Notes under the pieces: generated by a model
Database searches by the model: none
What the model was told of the DNA's origin: nothing
What the model saw: the letters and a program-made list of their open reading frames with translations, nothing else
Shown here: positions 32,628 through 42,949 of the stretch, one piece after another
Numbering within the stretch: position 1 is the first letter of the stretch
Layout of the letters: each line of letters begins with the position of its first letter
Source: Ascarosepion bandense
Lineage: Eukaryota > Mollusca > Cephalopoda > Sepiida > Sepiidae
Assembly: GCA_037127315.1 (NCBI GenBank)
Contig: JBBBDQ010001270.1
Location: 4,303,501 to 4,367,500, forward strand
Reading direction: 5' to 3'
DNA length: 64,000 nt
Made by a program: the position numbers and the translations under genes

Positions 32628-32928
32628 TCAGTTAAGTGCCATACGTGAAACACGCTTGTGCGATCATGTCTTTTTCGAGACATGACTGACTGGGCAGAAG
32701 ATTATCCCGCAGTAGGTTGCCATTGCTTTCTGCGGTAGACTGGTTGCCGACCAAGGCTATAGAACCCAATCTGTCCTGTTATTTAACCCATAACTGGAGG
32801 AAAGAGACAGATTAATACCTTTCCCAAGGGTATTTGTGCACAAGTGAATGAAATGGATTCAACTGGAATTTGAACTCGGCTCCTCGGTTTCTCGTTCCGA
32901 GCCAATATCCACTGTACCACAACTTATT
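32625..32928 (-). mobile_element. SINE S1, near full length
   Basis: Has CAGTCAGTTAAGTGCCATAC, the hairpin variant TCATGTCTTTTTCGAGACATGA, GGTTGCCGACCAAGGCTATA, and the tRNA head ending CCACTGTACCACAAC. Confidence 0.9.
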
Positions 32929-33280
32929 CCCTCCTCACAACTATCAGAGGGTCTGTGAGTGTTATATTTTTTCTCTTTTATCACTCTTATGGGGCTGTGT
33001 ATTTACATCCCCCTCTCTTACATTTTGCTTATTTTGATTAAAATTTACTTTTAAATGAGCTCCTTCTTTCCCACTTTTTTGTAAGTCAACTTTTTTTGTT
33101 TTTCTTGTGTCCAGCTGTATTATTAACAATAACGCCAATGAAGACCTTTGAAAAGTGTTGGCAGAAAGGCTCCTCATGTTCGCACAATGACGTCAGTATT
33201 ATTTCTATAGATACAAATCTCTGTTTATATAAATATATATATATAAAAATATACTCAGTTATGATCTGAGATTAAGGACA

Positions 33281-33324
33281 GGATGGTTAAATAAAATAAA
33301 TTTATTTATTTTATTTAACCATAC
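33281..33324. repeat. 44-bp AT palindrome
   Basis: ATGGTTAAATAAAATAAA meets its inverse around 33302, giving ends GGATGGTT and AACCATAC. The TTATTCTATTTAACCA at about 33768 may be a related end. Confidence 0.7.
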
Positions 33325-33391
33325 AGTACTATCAAAACATCAATTTGCGCCCTGGATTTTTCCCAATCTCACCTTTACTTATGGAAATTAT

Positions 33392-33588
33392 ACTAAAACA
33401 GACTAACATACACAATAAAAAGTTTAAAGAAAACAGTTGAATTCTCTTCATTTTAACATCTCGTGACTTTGCATTAAACATGAAGGAATTCTGAAACAGA
33501 ATAACATACATAATAAAAAATTTCAAAGAAAATGGTTAAATTCCCTTCATTTTGATATCTCGTGATTTTGCACTACACATGAAGAAAT
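33392..33588. repeat. Direct duplication, 98-bp period
   Basis: Two adjacent copies (33392-33489 and 33490-33588) of a unit with TAACATACACAATAAAAAG and ATCTCGTGACTTTGCA. They differ at about 12 positions. No coding sense. Confidence 0.85.
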
Positions 33589-33885
33589 TTTAAAACTATA
33601 ATATTCTGTTAATCTTTTTAAATGATTTGTGAGCATTTTTATAGTTGCCAACACTGTTGTTTATAGATACGTAATTTAGAATAAAGCTCATTTCGTCTTT
33701 TTGCCTTGATAAAGTCCATCACAGGACAAAATGCATAGGTGGTTTAAAATACAGTTTTCCTCTTGTCTTTATTCTATTTAACCAAACATATATATATATA
33801 TATGTATACGCACACATACACTAATTCTTATTATTCATATGGTTCATTATTATTATATTATTCTTATTTTTCTCTTTTCAAATAG

Positions 33886-34075
33886 ACCCATGACCCTGAG
33901 CTTATAAATGAAGTTTTTGACCTCAGGTTAAAGGTAGCAGATATGTTTGCAAATGCAGGTGCCAGGGTTGTTCCAGTTTCCCTTCCACATGCATCATACA
34001 GCATCAGCTGCTATACTGTACTCTGTTGCTGTGAGGTGGCTTCAAACATGGCCTGCTATGATGGAATTGAGTTTG
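33886..34075 (+). CDS. QRSL1: QRSL1 exon, central region
   Basis: Reads [20 protein letters not shown], then [20 protein letters not shown] and [15 protein letters not shown]. This matches the animal segment SLPHTSYSIxCYxVLCxxEVASNMARxDG. AG at 33884-33885; GTAAGC donor at 34076. It ends one base into a Gly codon. A run of three Cys ([10 protein letters not shown]) replaces the usual small residues and is unusual but in frame. Confidence 0.97.
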
Positions 34076-34094
34076 GTAAGCTAAAATAAACTTT

Positions 34095-34215
34095 ATTTTA
34101 CCTTAATCAATTCAGACTGTTGTTCTAATCTTCTATGGTCACATTTTACCCATTAGACTTTCTAGCCTTCTTCAGTTATAAATTGTACTTCTTTGCCTTC
34201 TGAGAAGTTTGAACT
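34095..34215 (-). mobile_element. SINE S2, 3' half
   Basis: AATTCAGACTGTTGTTCTAATC and CCTTCTTCAGTTAT: a diverged minus-strand S2 3' domain. Confidence 0.65.
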
Positions 34216-34307
34216 TCAGGGTTAGTTTCTATCTCAAGTGTTAGAATTATTATAATTTTATTCTGTTTGTTACTTTGTTTCTTAGTAAGTATGCCTTATT
34301 CTGTAAT

Positions 34308-34620
34308 AGCTTGCCTGTGCCCTGCCCACAAATTCAGCTTGCCTGTCCCCTGCCCACAAATTCAGCTTGCCTGTCCCCTGCCCACAAATTCAGCCTGCCT
34401 GTCCCCTGCCCACAAATTCAGCCTGCCTGTCCCCTACCCACAAATTCAGCCTGCCTGTCCCCTGCCCACAATCCCCTGCTCACAAATTCAGCTTGCCTGT
34501 CCCCTGCCCACAAATTCAGCTTGCCTGTCTCCAGCCCACAAATTCAGCTTGCCTGTCTCCAGCCCACAAATTCAGCTTGCCTGTCTCCAGCCCACAAATT
34601 CAGCTTGCCTATAGCCTGCA
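34308..34620. repeat. 28-bp minisatellite, about 11 units
   Basis: Unit CTTGCCTGTCCCCTGCCCACAAATTCAG (shown in two parts as CTTGCCTGTCCCCTGCCC and ACAAATTCAG). Variants have CCTGCC or CTCCAG. One unit is partly deleted near 34470. Since 28 is not a multiple of three, all three + frames cycle through the same Ser/Pro/Cys-rich sequence and stay open. Confidence 0.95.
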
Positions 34621-34627
34621 GACAATA

Positions 34628-35235
34628 CAGGGTGGTCCAAAAGTAGATGGACAGTATTATAATTAAGAATTGACCAGTGGCATCTAATTTGTCTGGAATG
34701 CTCTAAATGGTTTGTCTTTTTGGGGCTTGAATACCAAATGTTTCAACAAATTTTATTCTAACAGTTTCAGCATTTTTGAGATTTCCATACTCTTTTAACA
34801 GATTATTTGCCATTATGGGTTCTCTGAATGGATGGATTTGAATTCTAGTTGATATTTATTGCAATCACTTATGCACAAATATCCTTGGGAAATCTATTAA
34901 TCTGTATCTTCCCTCCAGTTATGGGTTAAATAATAGGACAGATTGTGTTCTATAGCCTTGGCTGGCAACCAGTCTACTGCAGAAAGCAATGGCAACCTAC
35001 TGCGATATAATCTTCTGCCCAGTCAGTCATGTCTTTTTCGAGACATGATCGCCCAATGCATGTATCATGTGTGGCACATAACTGACTGACTGACTGAATT
35101 ATCTGAAAAGAAAACAGATTAAATTTACTTATAAAATGTAAAATAATACAGCACAAATACCTTAGTTATAATGAGCACCATTGTCATAATATAAATCGAT
35201 TCCGCTTGCTGTCTACCTACTTTTGAACCACTTTG
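34628..35235. mobile_element. Mariner-type non-autonomous element carrying an S1 SINE
   Basis: Inverted ends CAGGGTGGTCCAAAAGTAGA (34628) and, reversed, CAAAGTGGTTCAAAAGTAGG (35235), flanked by TA at 34626-34627 and 35236-35237. The interior shows no transposase. An S1 SINE (34822-35096) is nested in it. It starts immediately after the minisatellite. Confidence 0.75.
34822..35096 (+). mobile_element. SINE S1 nested in a mariner-type element
   Basis: Diverged head (GATTTGAATTCTAGTTGATA), body GGGTTAAATAATAGGACAGA, hairpin TCATGTCTTTTTCGAGACATGA and a CTGACTGACTGA tail. Confidence 0.85.
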
Positions 35236-35374
35236 TACGTGTGTTTCTCAAAAGAAAGGGTAGAGAAAGTGATAATGCACTCATGCATTTAATGTCTGCT
35301 TCAGCAAAATAGTGTAACAATATGAACTGTAACGGAACTAAATAATTAGTTTCAGTAATAAAATATAGCGAAAG

Positions 35375-35640
35375 CCATTCACATTGTTTAGATTCAAATT
35401 GTTGTTTTTATCAAAATGTTTGAACTATTATGGCCTCTAGTCATCTGCAAGTGTCTGTCTTCTTTCCGCTGTCCATATTTAGAGATATCCCACCTTGTTC
35501 TTTACTTAGTACTTCTCAGTTATTGCTCACCCTGTTCCCATCAAATTGAAGTCTACCCTAGAATTGGACTATGTCACCAAATTCCTGTACTAATGATTTA
35601 ATCCACTAGTCTGTTGTCTCATGGGACAATTTTAGTAAAC
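35375..35640 (-). mobile_element. SINE S2, strongly diverged
   Basis: Order of S2 landmarks on the minus strand is retained weakly: TTGTTTAGATTCAAATTGTT, GCCTCTAGTCATCTGC, CCCATCAAATTGAAG, CTAATGATTTAATCCAC. Low identity. Confidence 0.4.
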
Positions 35641-35694
35641 TTCAGAGAATTTCAAATTAAATTCATTTAATTTATCCATGGAACAATAGCCTTC

Positions 35695-35918
35695 TTCTTT
35701 GTTACGTTTCATATCCCTTCATAACATGGGCGACCATGGCTCTCCACAATTTCTAGTCCTTCATAGCTCTTAATAAATTTTGTCTATTTGTCATCTCTCC
35801 TAGACTTTATTCTGCCATCCATTTACTCAAGCTCCCTTAGTATGTTGTGTTGTTTTCCTCTTTCTCTACAATCTGTTCTGTGAGTATCAGATTTTCCAAG
35901 CCTTCTTTCCTCATTATG
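35695..35918 (-). mobile_element. LINE-B 3' end remnant
   Basis: Reverse complement of the LINE-B terminus: CATAACATGGGCGACCATGG, CTGCCATCCATTTACTC and TTCCAAGCCTTCTTTCCTCA. No frame. Confidence 0.8.
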
Positions 35919-35921
35919 TGG

Positions 35922-36050
35922 TCCTAGGCATAGTGGTAAGCTGCATTCGGCAACAAGGCCTCTGATTGAGAGGTTGTGAGGAGCCTGGAACCACCTCTTA
36001 TTTGTTGTTATTCCCCTGACCCAGAATGGTAGCACAGTTGGCCTTTACGA
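35922..36050 (+). mobile_element. Retroposon R, 5' fragment
   Basis: GGTCCTAGGCATAGTGGTAA, GGCCTCTGATTGAGAGGTTG and CCACCTCTTATTTGTTG, ending inside the first third. Confidence 0.75.
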
Positions 36051-36097
36051 AAATATTCAAGAAAAGTTATCCCCCTTTGACCGGAGGGATGAAAAAA

Positions 36098-36398
36098 GGT
36101 TTTTTACACTATTTTCATTATTCGGACTATTGTCCTCACCTTTGCTGCCATTTGTATGACGTTTCGAGATTGTACACTCCGGCCTTTTTCAGGTAATAGA
36201 AATTTCGAACCGACTCCTTATTAAAATCACTTCGGTATATAGTCCTCTTTCTTTGCATAGAGCCTCTTTTGGTTATCATGAGTTAGCTCCCTCTAACTAT
36301 GTAAGTTACTTGTTCACCACTGCTGTAGCCTGGTATTGAACTCACATCTCTTTGGGTCAAGTCACAGGAACTAACTAACTATATCCAGTGGGACATGT
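36098..36398 (-). mobile_element. SINE S2, full-length
   Basis: From ATTCGGACTATTGTCCTCAC through GTATGACGTTTCGAGATTGT to the head (GGTATTGAACTCACATC, CCAGTGGGACATGTG). It stops exactly where a LINE-A poly(T) begins. Confidence 0.82.
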
Positions 36399-37072
36399 GT
36401 TTTTTTTTTTTTTTTTTTTTTTTTTTAATCATTTCACCCCGAGCAAGGCAGAAACGCCACTGATGTGCAGGGGGTTACATAAGTGTAGAAAGATTAATTA
36501 GAAAAGAGTGAGGAGTACAAGCTAGTTAGAAAGGAACAATAGAAAACTGAGAAAGCAGGTGCAATGACAGGTACATGGGCGGAGAGAAAGGGAAGCTTAT
36601 ACAGGGGAGGGGAGAGAGAGCTAGAGGCCAGTGGTTAGTAGGTGAGTATTAACTTTGCTTTTAAATTTCTGGAGGTCGTAGCCGTCAGGAAAGCAAGAAT
36701 ACGGGAGTGAGTTCCACAGGCGGGAAGTGCGAGAGAGGAAGCTGCAGGAGTAGAATTGTCGTCTGCGTTTGGCTAACCTGACTGTGAATGGGTGGGACCC
36801 AGTTGCCAGTCTGGTTGAACGGGTAAACACCTGTTGAGGAGGCATCAGTGACTTAAGCTCATCCGAGCAGAAGCCATGAAAGTATTTATAGAAGAGACAG
36901 AGGGAGGCCACATTTCGACGATGGGAAAGTGGCTGCAGACGAGTCGCCAGATCAGTACCTATCACATTACAGACTCTCCTTTGGAGCTTGTCAAGAACAC
37001 TGAGGAGAACGGCAGGGGCACCTGACCATAAATGGCAGCAGTACTCCATGCACGGACGGAAAGAAACAGTAT
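36399..37072 (-). mobile_element. LINE-A reverse transcriptase tail with long poly(A)
   Basis: A 27-bp poly(T) at 36400-36426, then AATCATTTCACCCCGAGCAA. The minus frame 37091-36621 (156 residues) has FRPCMEYCCHLWSGAPAVLL, VQ-type LQRRVCNVIGTDLATRLQPL and SRLWNSLPYSCFPDGYDLQK. The long tail suggests a recent insertion. 5' truncated. Confidence 0.92.
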
Positions 37073-37784
37073 TAGGAGGTAAGGGTATCAAGAGTTCATA
37101 GTAGTAACTTGTGTGGATGTTTGTATGAGCGTTTGTTGGGTAGGAGTGTCTTTGAAGTTATTGCTCAGGGTGAATAGTGAAAAGGAAGGAGGTGAAAGGT
37201 GAGAGAGAAAGATAGAGACAATTATAGCAATCACTTGAGGGACGTTTTTGCTCTGTCTTTTATTTCATTTATGGGGCTCAGAAAAGTTATTTGGAAATTC
37301 ACTCCTGTGATTCTGCCCTTTCCATTGGACGACAAACAAACTTGGTTTGAGAAAAGGGTCTATAAAATAATTTGTTTTTGATAATTGAAGACTATTTGAA
37401 TTTTGTTTTTAGATATTTTCTATTGGCTGAAAAACATTTCATATCAAGGTGTGAAATTTTGCAAGTTTTGTTTTGGATTCACTTTTTCATGTGTGCTAAG
37501 CAAGGTTTTGTAAATTTGAGTAAATTCATTTATTTCCAACCAAATCAATCAGACATTTGAATTTTTAAATCTATAACATGTTTGTTCACTACAGCATAAC
37601 CACATTTTTACCCTCTGGGAACATATTAAGCCCCCATAAAGTAAATAAATGTTAAAGGATATTGCTAATCAATTTGTTTTCTTATGTCACTTTTTATTTT
37701 TTTACACCAAACCAGAGTATATGAATGGCACTGCATGTTAGTAACATGTGCTGTTTCAGTAGACCCTCTTGTTTTTTGCTTTTG
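37073..37784. other. Intron sequence, unassigned
   Basis: AT-rich. 37087-37190 resembles 58385-58510 (GTATCAAGAGTT, GTAGGAGTG), so a low-copy repeat may be present. No gene. Confidence 0.45.
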
Positions 37785-37952
37785 TTTTTACTGTAAGGTC
37801 CACACTTTACAAAGGCCAGGGACCACTCAAGGTAGAGGGTTACATAAGATGGTAATTTGTGAAGATAATAGTTAACCCTAGTCTTGAACAGGTTAAGATT
37901 GTAGTAATCAGTGGGAAACATCTTCTTGGGAGTTGGTTCCACAGGGCAGTGG
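37785..37952 (-). mobile_element. LINE-C tail remnant
   Basis: The minus strand reads MEPTPKKMFPTDYYNLNLFK then TRVNYYLHKLPSY, the LINE tail motif in a version distinct from LINE-A. It is preceded by GTTGGTTCCACAGGGCAG, the usual Trp-Asn region. Confidence 0.65.
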
Positions 37953-38264
37953 TTTAGTTGTTAGAGTGGTACTTACTTCTCACTGATAGAATACATAGGG
38001 AATGTGGGTGGTTTTCTTCTATCGAATTGGCATGGCATGTCCCTGGCGTGGTGGTTTAAAGAAGAGTGAAGTGAAAGCTGCAAAATAGAAGTAATCTGTT
38101 GAAAAACAAGATCACTGGATTGCTATGTGATGCCAATCTTCTTATATGATTATTTGATAATCTCTCCACAGATAATGAGAAAACCAAAGGAAGGAGAATA
38201 TGATTACCAAAGTTGAACCCCGTTGGTTGACGGTTTGGGAATACAAGGTGCTGTAATCTTGGAT

Positions 38265-38515
38265 ATGTGGCTGGTGTAATGGATAATGGCTTGGAACTAT
38301 TAATCAGCGAGCTGAGTTCCAATTCCCATAGGGTTCCTTATATATTTATTTATGTGTATATACGCTTGGTAAAGGTATAAATCCACCATTTCTCCCAGCT
38401 ATGGGTTAATTAGTAAGACTTGTATCACTAAATAATTATCTCAAAAAAAAAATATATACTTATTGTCAAAAAATATTTTCTGGCTTTAAATAACCTGCTA
38501 CAGGTTCATAAGCAA
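38265..38515 (+). mobile_element. S1-related SINE (S1b)
   Basis: Head CGAGCTGAGTTCCAATTCCC, then TTGGTAAAGGTATAAATCC and CAGCTATGGGTTAATTAGTA parallel S1. The 3' part (TATTTTCTGGCTTTAAATAACC) is different. A relative of the S1 extension (CCATAAAATGAGGGGTCAG) lies at about 38608-38626. Confidence 0.6.
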
Positions 38516-38689
38516 AAGAAAATCAATCAGTGAAATATTGATTAGCTACACAGGCACATCATCAACATTTATTTACATTCTCTGAGAAATATAAGAAAAC
38601 AATAATGGCCATAAAATGAGGGGTCAGTTTGTATATTGATTATAATACAGAATAGAACCCCTATTTAATGTCCACATAATTTCTTGTTC

Positions 38690-38850
38690 ATTAAATTTTG
38701 GTTAAGTATGAATCTATCTTATTCCCCCAGCTATGGGTTAATTAGTAAAACCTGTATTACTAAATCATTATCATCTCAAAAAATATAATCTTATAGTCTG
38801 AAAATATTTTCTGACTTTAAATAACCTGCAAAGGGTTGATAAGCTACAGA
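38690..38850 (+). mobile_element. S1b SINE, 5'-truncated second copy
   Basis: Repeats 38380-38510 (CAGCTATGGGTTAATTAGTA, CTGACTTTAAATAACCTGC) at about 85% identity by eye. Confidence 0.65.
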
Positions 38851-38861
38851 AAACAAATCAA

Positions 38862-39075
38862 TAATAGTAACAATAAATAAATGTGGTTCTACAGAAAGAT
38901 TTTGAAAATTCTATAGATGGAGGGAGTAAGCAACAGAAAGAATACTTGTACCCAGAATCAGGAAACAACTTGGTAAACTTAACCCTCACGGAACATATTG
39001 ACAGTGAAAGAAATAGGGAAAGGCAGCAAGCTGCCGACAACCCCTGTGTGAATGTATGGTTGAATGGGTAGGGGT
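38862..39075 (+). mobile_element. LINE-B tail remnant
   Basis: ATGTGGTTCTACAGAAAGAT, ATGGAGGGAGTAAGCAAC and AACCCTCACGGAACATATTG match the LINE-B tail (compare 47694-47900) with deletions. Confidence 0.72.
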
Positions 39076-39079
39076 AAAG

Positions 39080-39310
39080 TCATATTCACGACATTTGGTC
39101 ATTGTACACTCCTGTCTTTTTTAGGTGATTAGAATTTCAAACAAAACTCTTTTTTTCATCCACCGGGGTTGATTGTTCTAGTTCTACATGCCATGCCTCT
39201 TCTGGATGTCTCATTATCAGTAATCTCACTTTAACTCATCTCTCCAAGTTTTTGTTCACTTCTGCTGTGAGGTATTGAACTCACAAATCTTAGAATGGTT
39301 TTGTGGCATC
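39080..39310 (-). mobile_element. SINE S2, diverged
   Basis: CATTTGGTCATTGTACACTC, TTTTTTAGGTGATTAGAATT, and CTGCTGTGAGGTATTGAACTC: S2 on the minus strand lacking its 3' terminus. Confidence 0.7.
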
Positions 39311-39324
39311 TTATTTCTGATATC

Positions 39325-39600
39325 CCTATTCTTTGTTGCAATTCTGCAAAAAAAAAGCATTCCAGAAATTAAGCAAGGTTCTGAGAAACAGAAAAAAATC
39401 ATTAGAAACAAAGAAAAGTTCTGCATAGCTGTGTGATATCCATCCTCTTATATGAAAGTGAATGCTGGATAGCCTCACCATGGATGAGGATAAAACTGGT
39501 AGTAGTAGAAATCTGATTCTACAGAAGGATGCTGAGAATTCCCTGGATGGAGTGAGTAGGCAGCAAGGAAGTTCTGCAAAGAAAATAGCAACAAAATAAA
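39325..39600 (+). mobile_element. LINE-B tail remnant
   Basis: AAGCATTCCAGAAATTAAGC, GGTTCTGAGAAACAG and GAAAGTGAATGCTGGATAGC correspond to the AFQKLxRVLRxRKxSLETKK and YGSECWTI segments, shifted out of frame. Confidence 0.78.
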
Positions 39601-39747
39601 CGCTTCTACTCGGAATAAAAAAAAATGCAGTAGAAATTCCTTGTGTTGAATATTGGTTAATTGTAGTTGATTTGACACGCAAGTAGATTAGTGCAGGCAC
39701 TTCAAATGAAAAAAAAACCTACTGAGTGATTTAATGAAGAGATATGT

Positions 39748-39980
39748 ATAGTGATGGATGTGCATTGTGGTGCAGTTGATTTCTTGGAACAAGAAATTGG
39801 GGAGCCGAGTTCAAATTCCGGTTGAATGCCCTGCGATCACTTACATGCAAATGCCTTTGGGAAAGGTATTAATCCGTCCCTTCCCTCCAGTTATAGGTTA
39901 AATAACAGGATAGATTGGGTTCTATAACCTTAGCTGGCAACCAGTCTACCAGGTAGCGGCAACCTGTTGTGAAATAATTA
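39748..39980 (+). mobile_element. SINE S1, 3'-truncated
   Basis: Head TGTGGTGCAGTTGATTTCTT (A-box region), GAGTTCAAATTCCGG (B-box), TTTGGGAAAGGTATTAATCC. It stops before the hairpin. Sequence 39985-40430 has a CT-repeat (about 40155) and no gene. Confidence 0.85.
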
Positions 39981-40434
39981 AAAGAAGAAAATTCCTACCT
40001 AAGCGTAGTAGAGCGCATTCAGGGCACAGTGAAAAACATATCACTGTTGGCAATCCACTGCATCCCTGGCTGTTTCTGGCAATTCTCATGTATGTTGTGC
40101 CCCCGGACTCAAATGGAATGGGAAGAGAGAGTGGGGCTGATGACCATGCGCCACTCTCTCTCTCTCTCACTTAAATCCAATTAAAGCGCAAGTCATGATT
40201 TTTACTCTAGAAGTCGTGGTCTTCCACACTTGCAAGGGACAAACATCATCATATATAGTGAATAGAATCCAATCATGGAAATGACTAGAGCAGGTTCATT
40301 ATCGTAAAGTGGAATAACCTACATGCTACATTAGGTACTCTCCTATGAAGGAGGTAGATTAGCTGGCCTGCCTTCAGACATGGAGACATGAGGAAGCAGC
40401 TATATCAGTCGGTAAGTTATTTGATTTCTACAAC

Positions 40435-40560
40435 TTGGACATATAATGAGGAAAGAGGACTTAGAAAATTTAACCCTCACAGAGCATAGTGAGGAGAAGA
40501 AAGATAGGGAAAAGGCAACAAATGACCTAATGATCTTCTGTAGAGTGAGTAGCCATAGTT
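40435..40560 (+). mobile_element. LINE-B scrap
   Basis: ACATATAATGAGGAAAGAGG, AATTTAACCCTCACAGAGCA, and GAGTGAGTAGCCATAG resemble the LINE-B tail after the GHxMRKExLENLTLTG segment. Confidence 0.6.
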
Positions 40561-40663
40561 AAATCTAAAGGAATGTCAGAACTGCCTAACAAACAGAATT
40601 GTAATAAGCAAGAAAAAGAAAAAACGACAACAAATAATATAAAAGCAAGCAAACAATATAAGC

Positions 40664-40752
40664 AAAGCAAAGTAACGGTAATAAGGCAAAGCAATGGTAA
40701 TAAGGCAAAGCAATGGTAATAAGGCAAAGCAATGGTAATAAGGCAAAGCACC
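40664..40752. repeat. 19-bp satellite, left block
   Basis: Nearly identical units of GGCAAAGCAATGGTAATAA, about 4.5 copies, cut off at the LINE-A junction. Confidence 0.92.
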
Positions 40753-41737
40753 ACCACAGTTTACTCTCGCCTCGATCAAAAATCTGGTGTAGGCGACAAA
40801 TCTAACCTTGCTGCCGAGCTTGAAAAAGGACCCCCAATCTTTAGTGGACTGGGGTAAGAAATGGCTCGTAAATTTTAATGCTTCTAAAACGAAGCTACTA
40901 TCAATTAACCATCATAGACAATCGCACCTACCTCCCATTAGCATGAACCAGCTTGCCTCCCAGAGAGTAAAACACTATGCCTACTTGGTATCACACTTTC
41001 AGCAGACCTCAAGTGGAATGACTATATCAAATCCATTGCTAAATCCGCTGCTATGAAAGTTGGTTCTCTGTGCAGGGCCCAGAAGTTTTTCCATCTGAAT
41101 CTATCCTGCACATATATAAATCTACCATCCACTTGTGCATTGAATACTGCTGCCATATTTGGTCGGGTGCCCCTGCTATTCTCCTCGGGCTTCTCGACAA
41201 GGTACAGCGGAGGGTCTGTAATGTGATCGACACCGACTTGGTAGACCGCCTGCAGTCTCTCTCTCACCGGCGCGACGTGGCTTCCCTGTGTCTCTTTTAT
41301 AAATACTTTCACGGCTTCTCCTCTGATGAACTTAGATCACTGGTGCCCCCCTAGGTACAAATTTGCATGAGATACTAGATTAGCAACTACAGGGAAATCG
41401 ATAAAATGTAAACGCAACTTCTACTCCAACAGTTTCTTTTTTTGCACTTCCCGACTGTGGAATTCCCTTCCACATGATTGCTTCCCCGACGGCTACAATC
41501 TCCAGTAGTTTAAATGTAAGGTCAATAGACACCTCCCAACACACTAACTCACTCCCATTCTTTCAAACACTCTTCCCATCTACCCAAACCTCATCCTCGG
41601 TATCCTTACCCATCTATCACCTTCCTTCTGATATTTCCTATATCTAACCACTCCTTCTCTTTACCTTCCCCTATGTATCCCTATGCACAATAGTGGCAGT
41701 GGAATGCCTTGCTTGGTGTGAAATGATTAAAAAAAAA
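40753..41737 (+). mobile_element. LINE-A insertion inside the 19-bp satellite
   Basis: Sequence equivalent to polymerase palm-end plus tail. It has WGKKWLVNFNASKTKLLSIN (40850 on), FPSESILHIYKSTIHLCIEY, VQRRVCNVIDTDLVDRLQSL, and LWNSLPHDCFPDGYNLQ. It ends GATTAAAAAAAAA near 41737. Several frameshifts. Satellite lies on both sides with a short common AAAGCA, a possible target duplication. Confidence 0.93.
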
Positions 41738-41985
41738 GCAATGGTAATAAAGCAAAACTATGGTAATAAGGCAAAGCAACAGTAATAAAGCAAAACTACG
41801 GTAATAAGGCAAAGCAACGGTAATAAAACAAAACTATGGTAATAAGGCAAAGCAACAGTAATAAAGCAAAACTATGGTAATAAGGCAAAGCAACAGTAAT
41901 AAAACAAAACTACGGTAATAAGGCAAAGCAACAGTAATAAAGCTAAGCTACGGTAATAAGGCAAAGCAACGGTAATGTGGTAAAA
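41738..41985. repeat. 19-bp satellite, right block, 38-bp dimeric periodicity
   Basis: Units alternate GGCAAAGCAACAGTAATAA and AGCAAAACTATGGTAATAA, so a 38-bp dimer repeats about six times. The left block has only the first type. Confidence 0.93.
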
Positions 41986-42089
41986 AGTTCACAAACTAAG
42001 CATTGGGGAAGAGCAAATTCAGACAAACAAACACAGCATTCTGACTTAAAGGGAAGAAAAAATTTCAAAAAAGAATTTCTTGCAATTTA

Positions 42090-42375
42090 TCTTGAGGTTC
42101 TCGACAAATTCCATCGAAAGATCCTGACTTAACAGCTCACCTTCAGTCACTTTCTCATCAACATAACGTGGCTTCCCTCTGTCTTTTTTGCTAGTTTTTC
42201 ATGGCTACTGCTCCTGACAAGCTTTTTTCCCCTGAATCTCCACCCTCGTGTATTTATTCATACTACTAGATTGGCATTTAGGTCTCACTTATTTACCATT
42301 GACATAGTTAAATATAACTGCTTCTTCTACTCTAACAATTTCTTTTCTCATGCTTCTCGTTTGTGATTAAATGAG
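42090..42375 (+). mobile_element. LINE-A remnant, old
   Basis: TCGACAAATTCCATCGAAAG, CATAACGTGGCTTCCCTCTG, and CTTCTACTCTAACAATTTC follow the LINE-A tail with many changes. It ends before the poly(A). Sequence 42376-42949 shows nothing else. Confidence 0.8.
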
Positions 42376-42949
42376 TATTTCTTATTTAAATCATTAAATT
42401 ATTTTTAAAACAGTGAGAGTATTTTGTATGTCAAATAATAAAACTTGTAATTTTTCTCAAAAAAAAAAAATACTTTTGAAAATTTATTTTATTAACATAC
42501 ATACCCCAGTAAAACTAAATATACTTTGTACTTCCTTTACCTGTTTTACCCAAAATTTGTTTCCGATCGGTCAATGTATGGCTATTTTAGACTGATGGGC
42601 CGACTAACGGAAGTCATAAAATTTTATATATAGATAAAGTTGATAATTGTTAATACTATTTATCATAAAAAAATATAAATAAACCTCAATTATTATTGGA
42701 TGGAATTACCTACATTCTTTTCCCGTCAAACAAAAAGGTAGGTCTGAGGAGGATAGAAAGTTACTTTGTAGAGGACTGAAAGTCCTGTATGATATTTATA
42801 TTTGAGATTTGACACGACATACAATACACAGGAAATAAACAATGAAGACGCCAAGGTAACCGGAATAAACGTATTAACAATGTTACAAAATTGGTTGAGA
42901 AAGCATGCAAATAAGGAGAAGAAGTTCTCTTCCTTATACTGTTAAATGC

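Noticed and set aside
34267..34666. Three overlapping open frames of 99-123 codons, Pro/Cys/Ser-rich
   Set aside because: They are the three frames of one 28-bp minisatellite.
40527..40779. Minus-strand frames rich in Leu and Cys (ALPYYHCFALLPLLCLIT)
   Set aside because: Translation of the 19-bp satellite.
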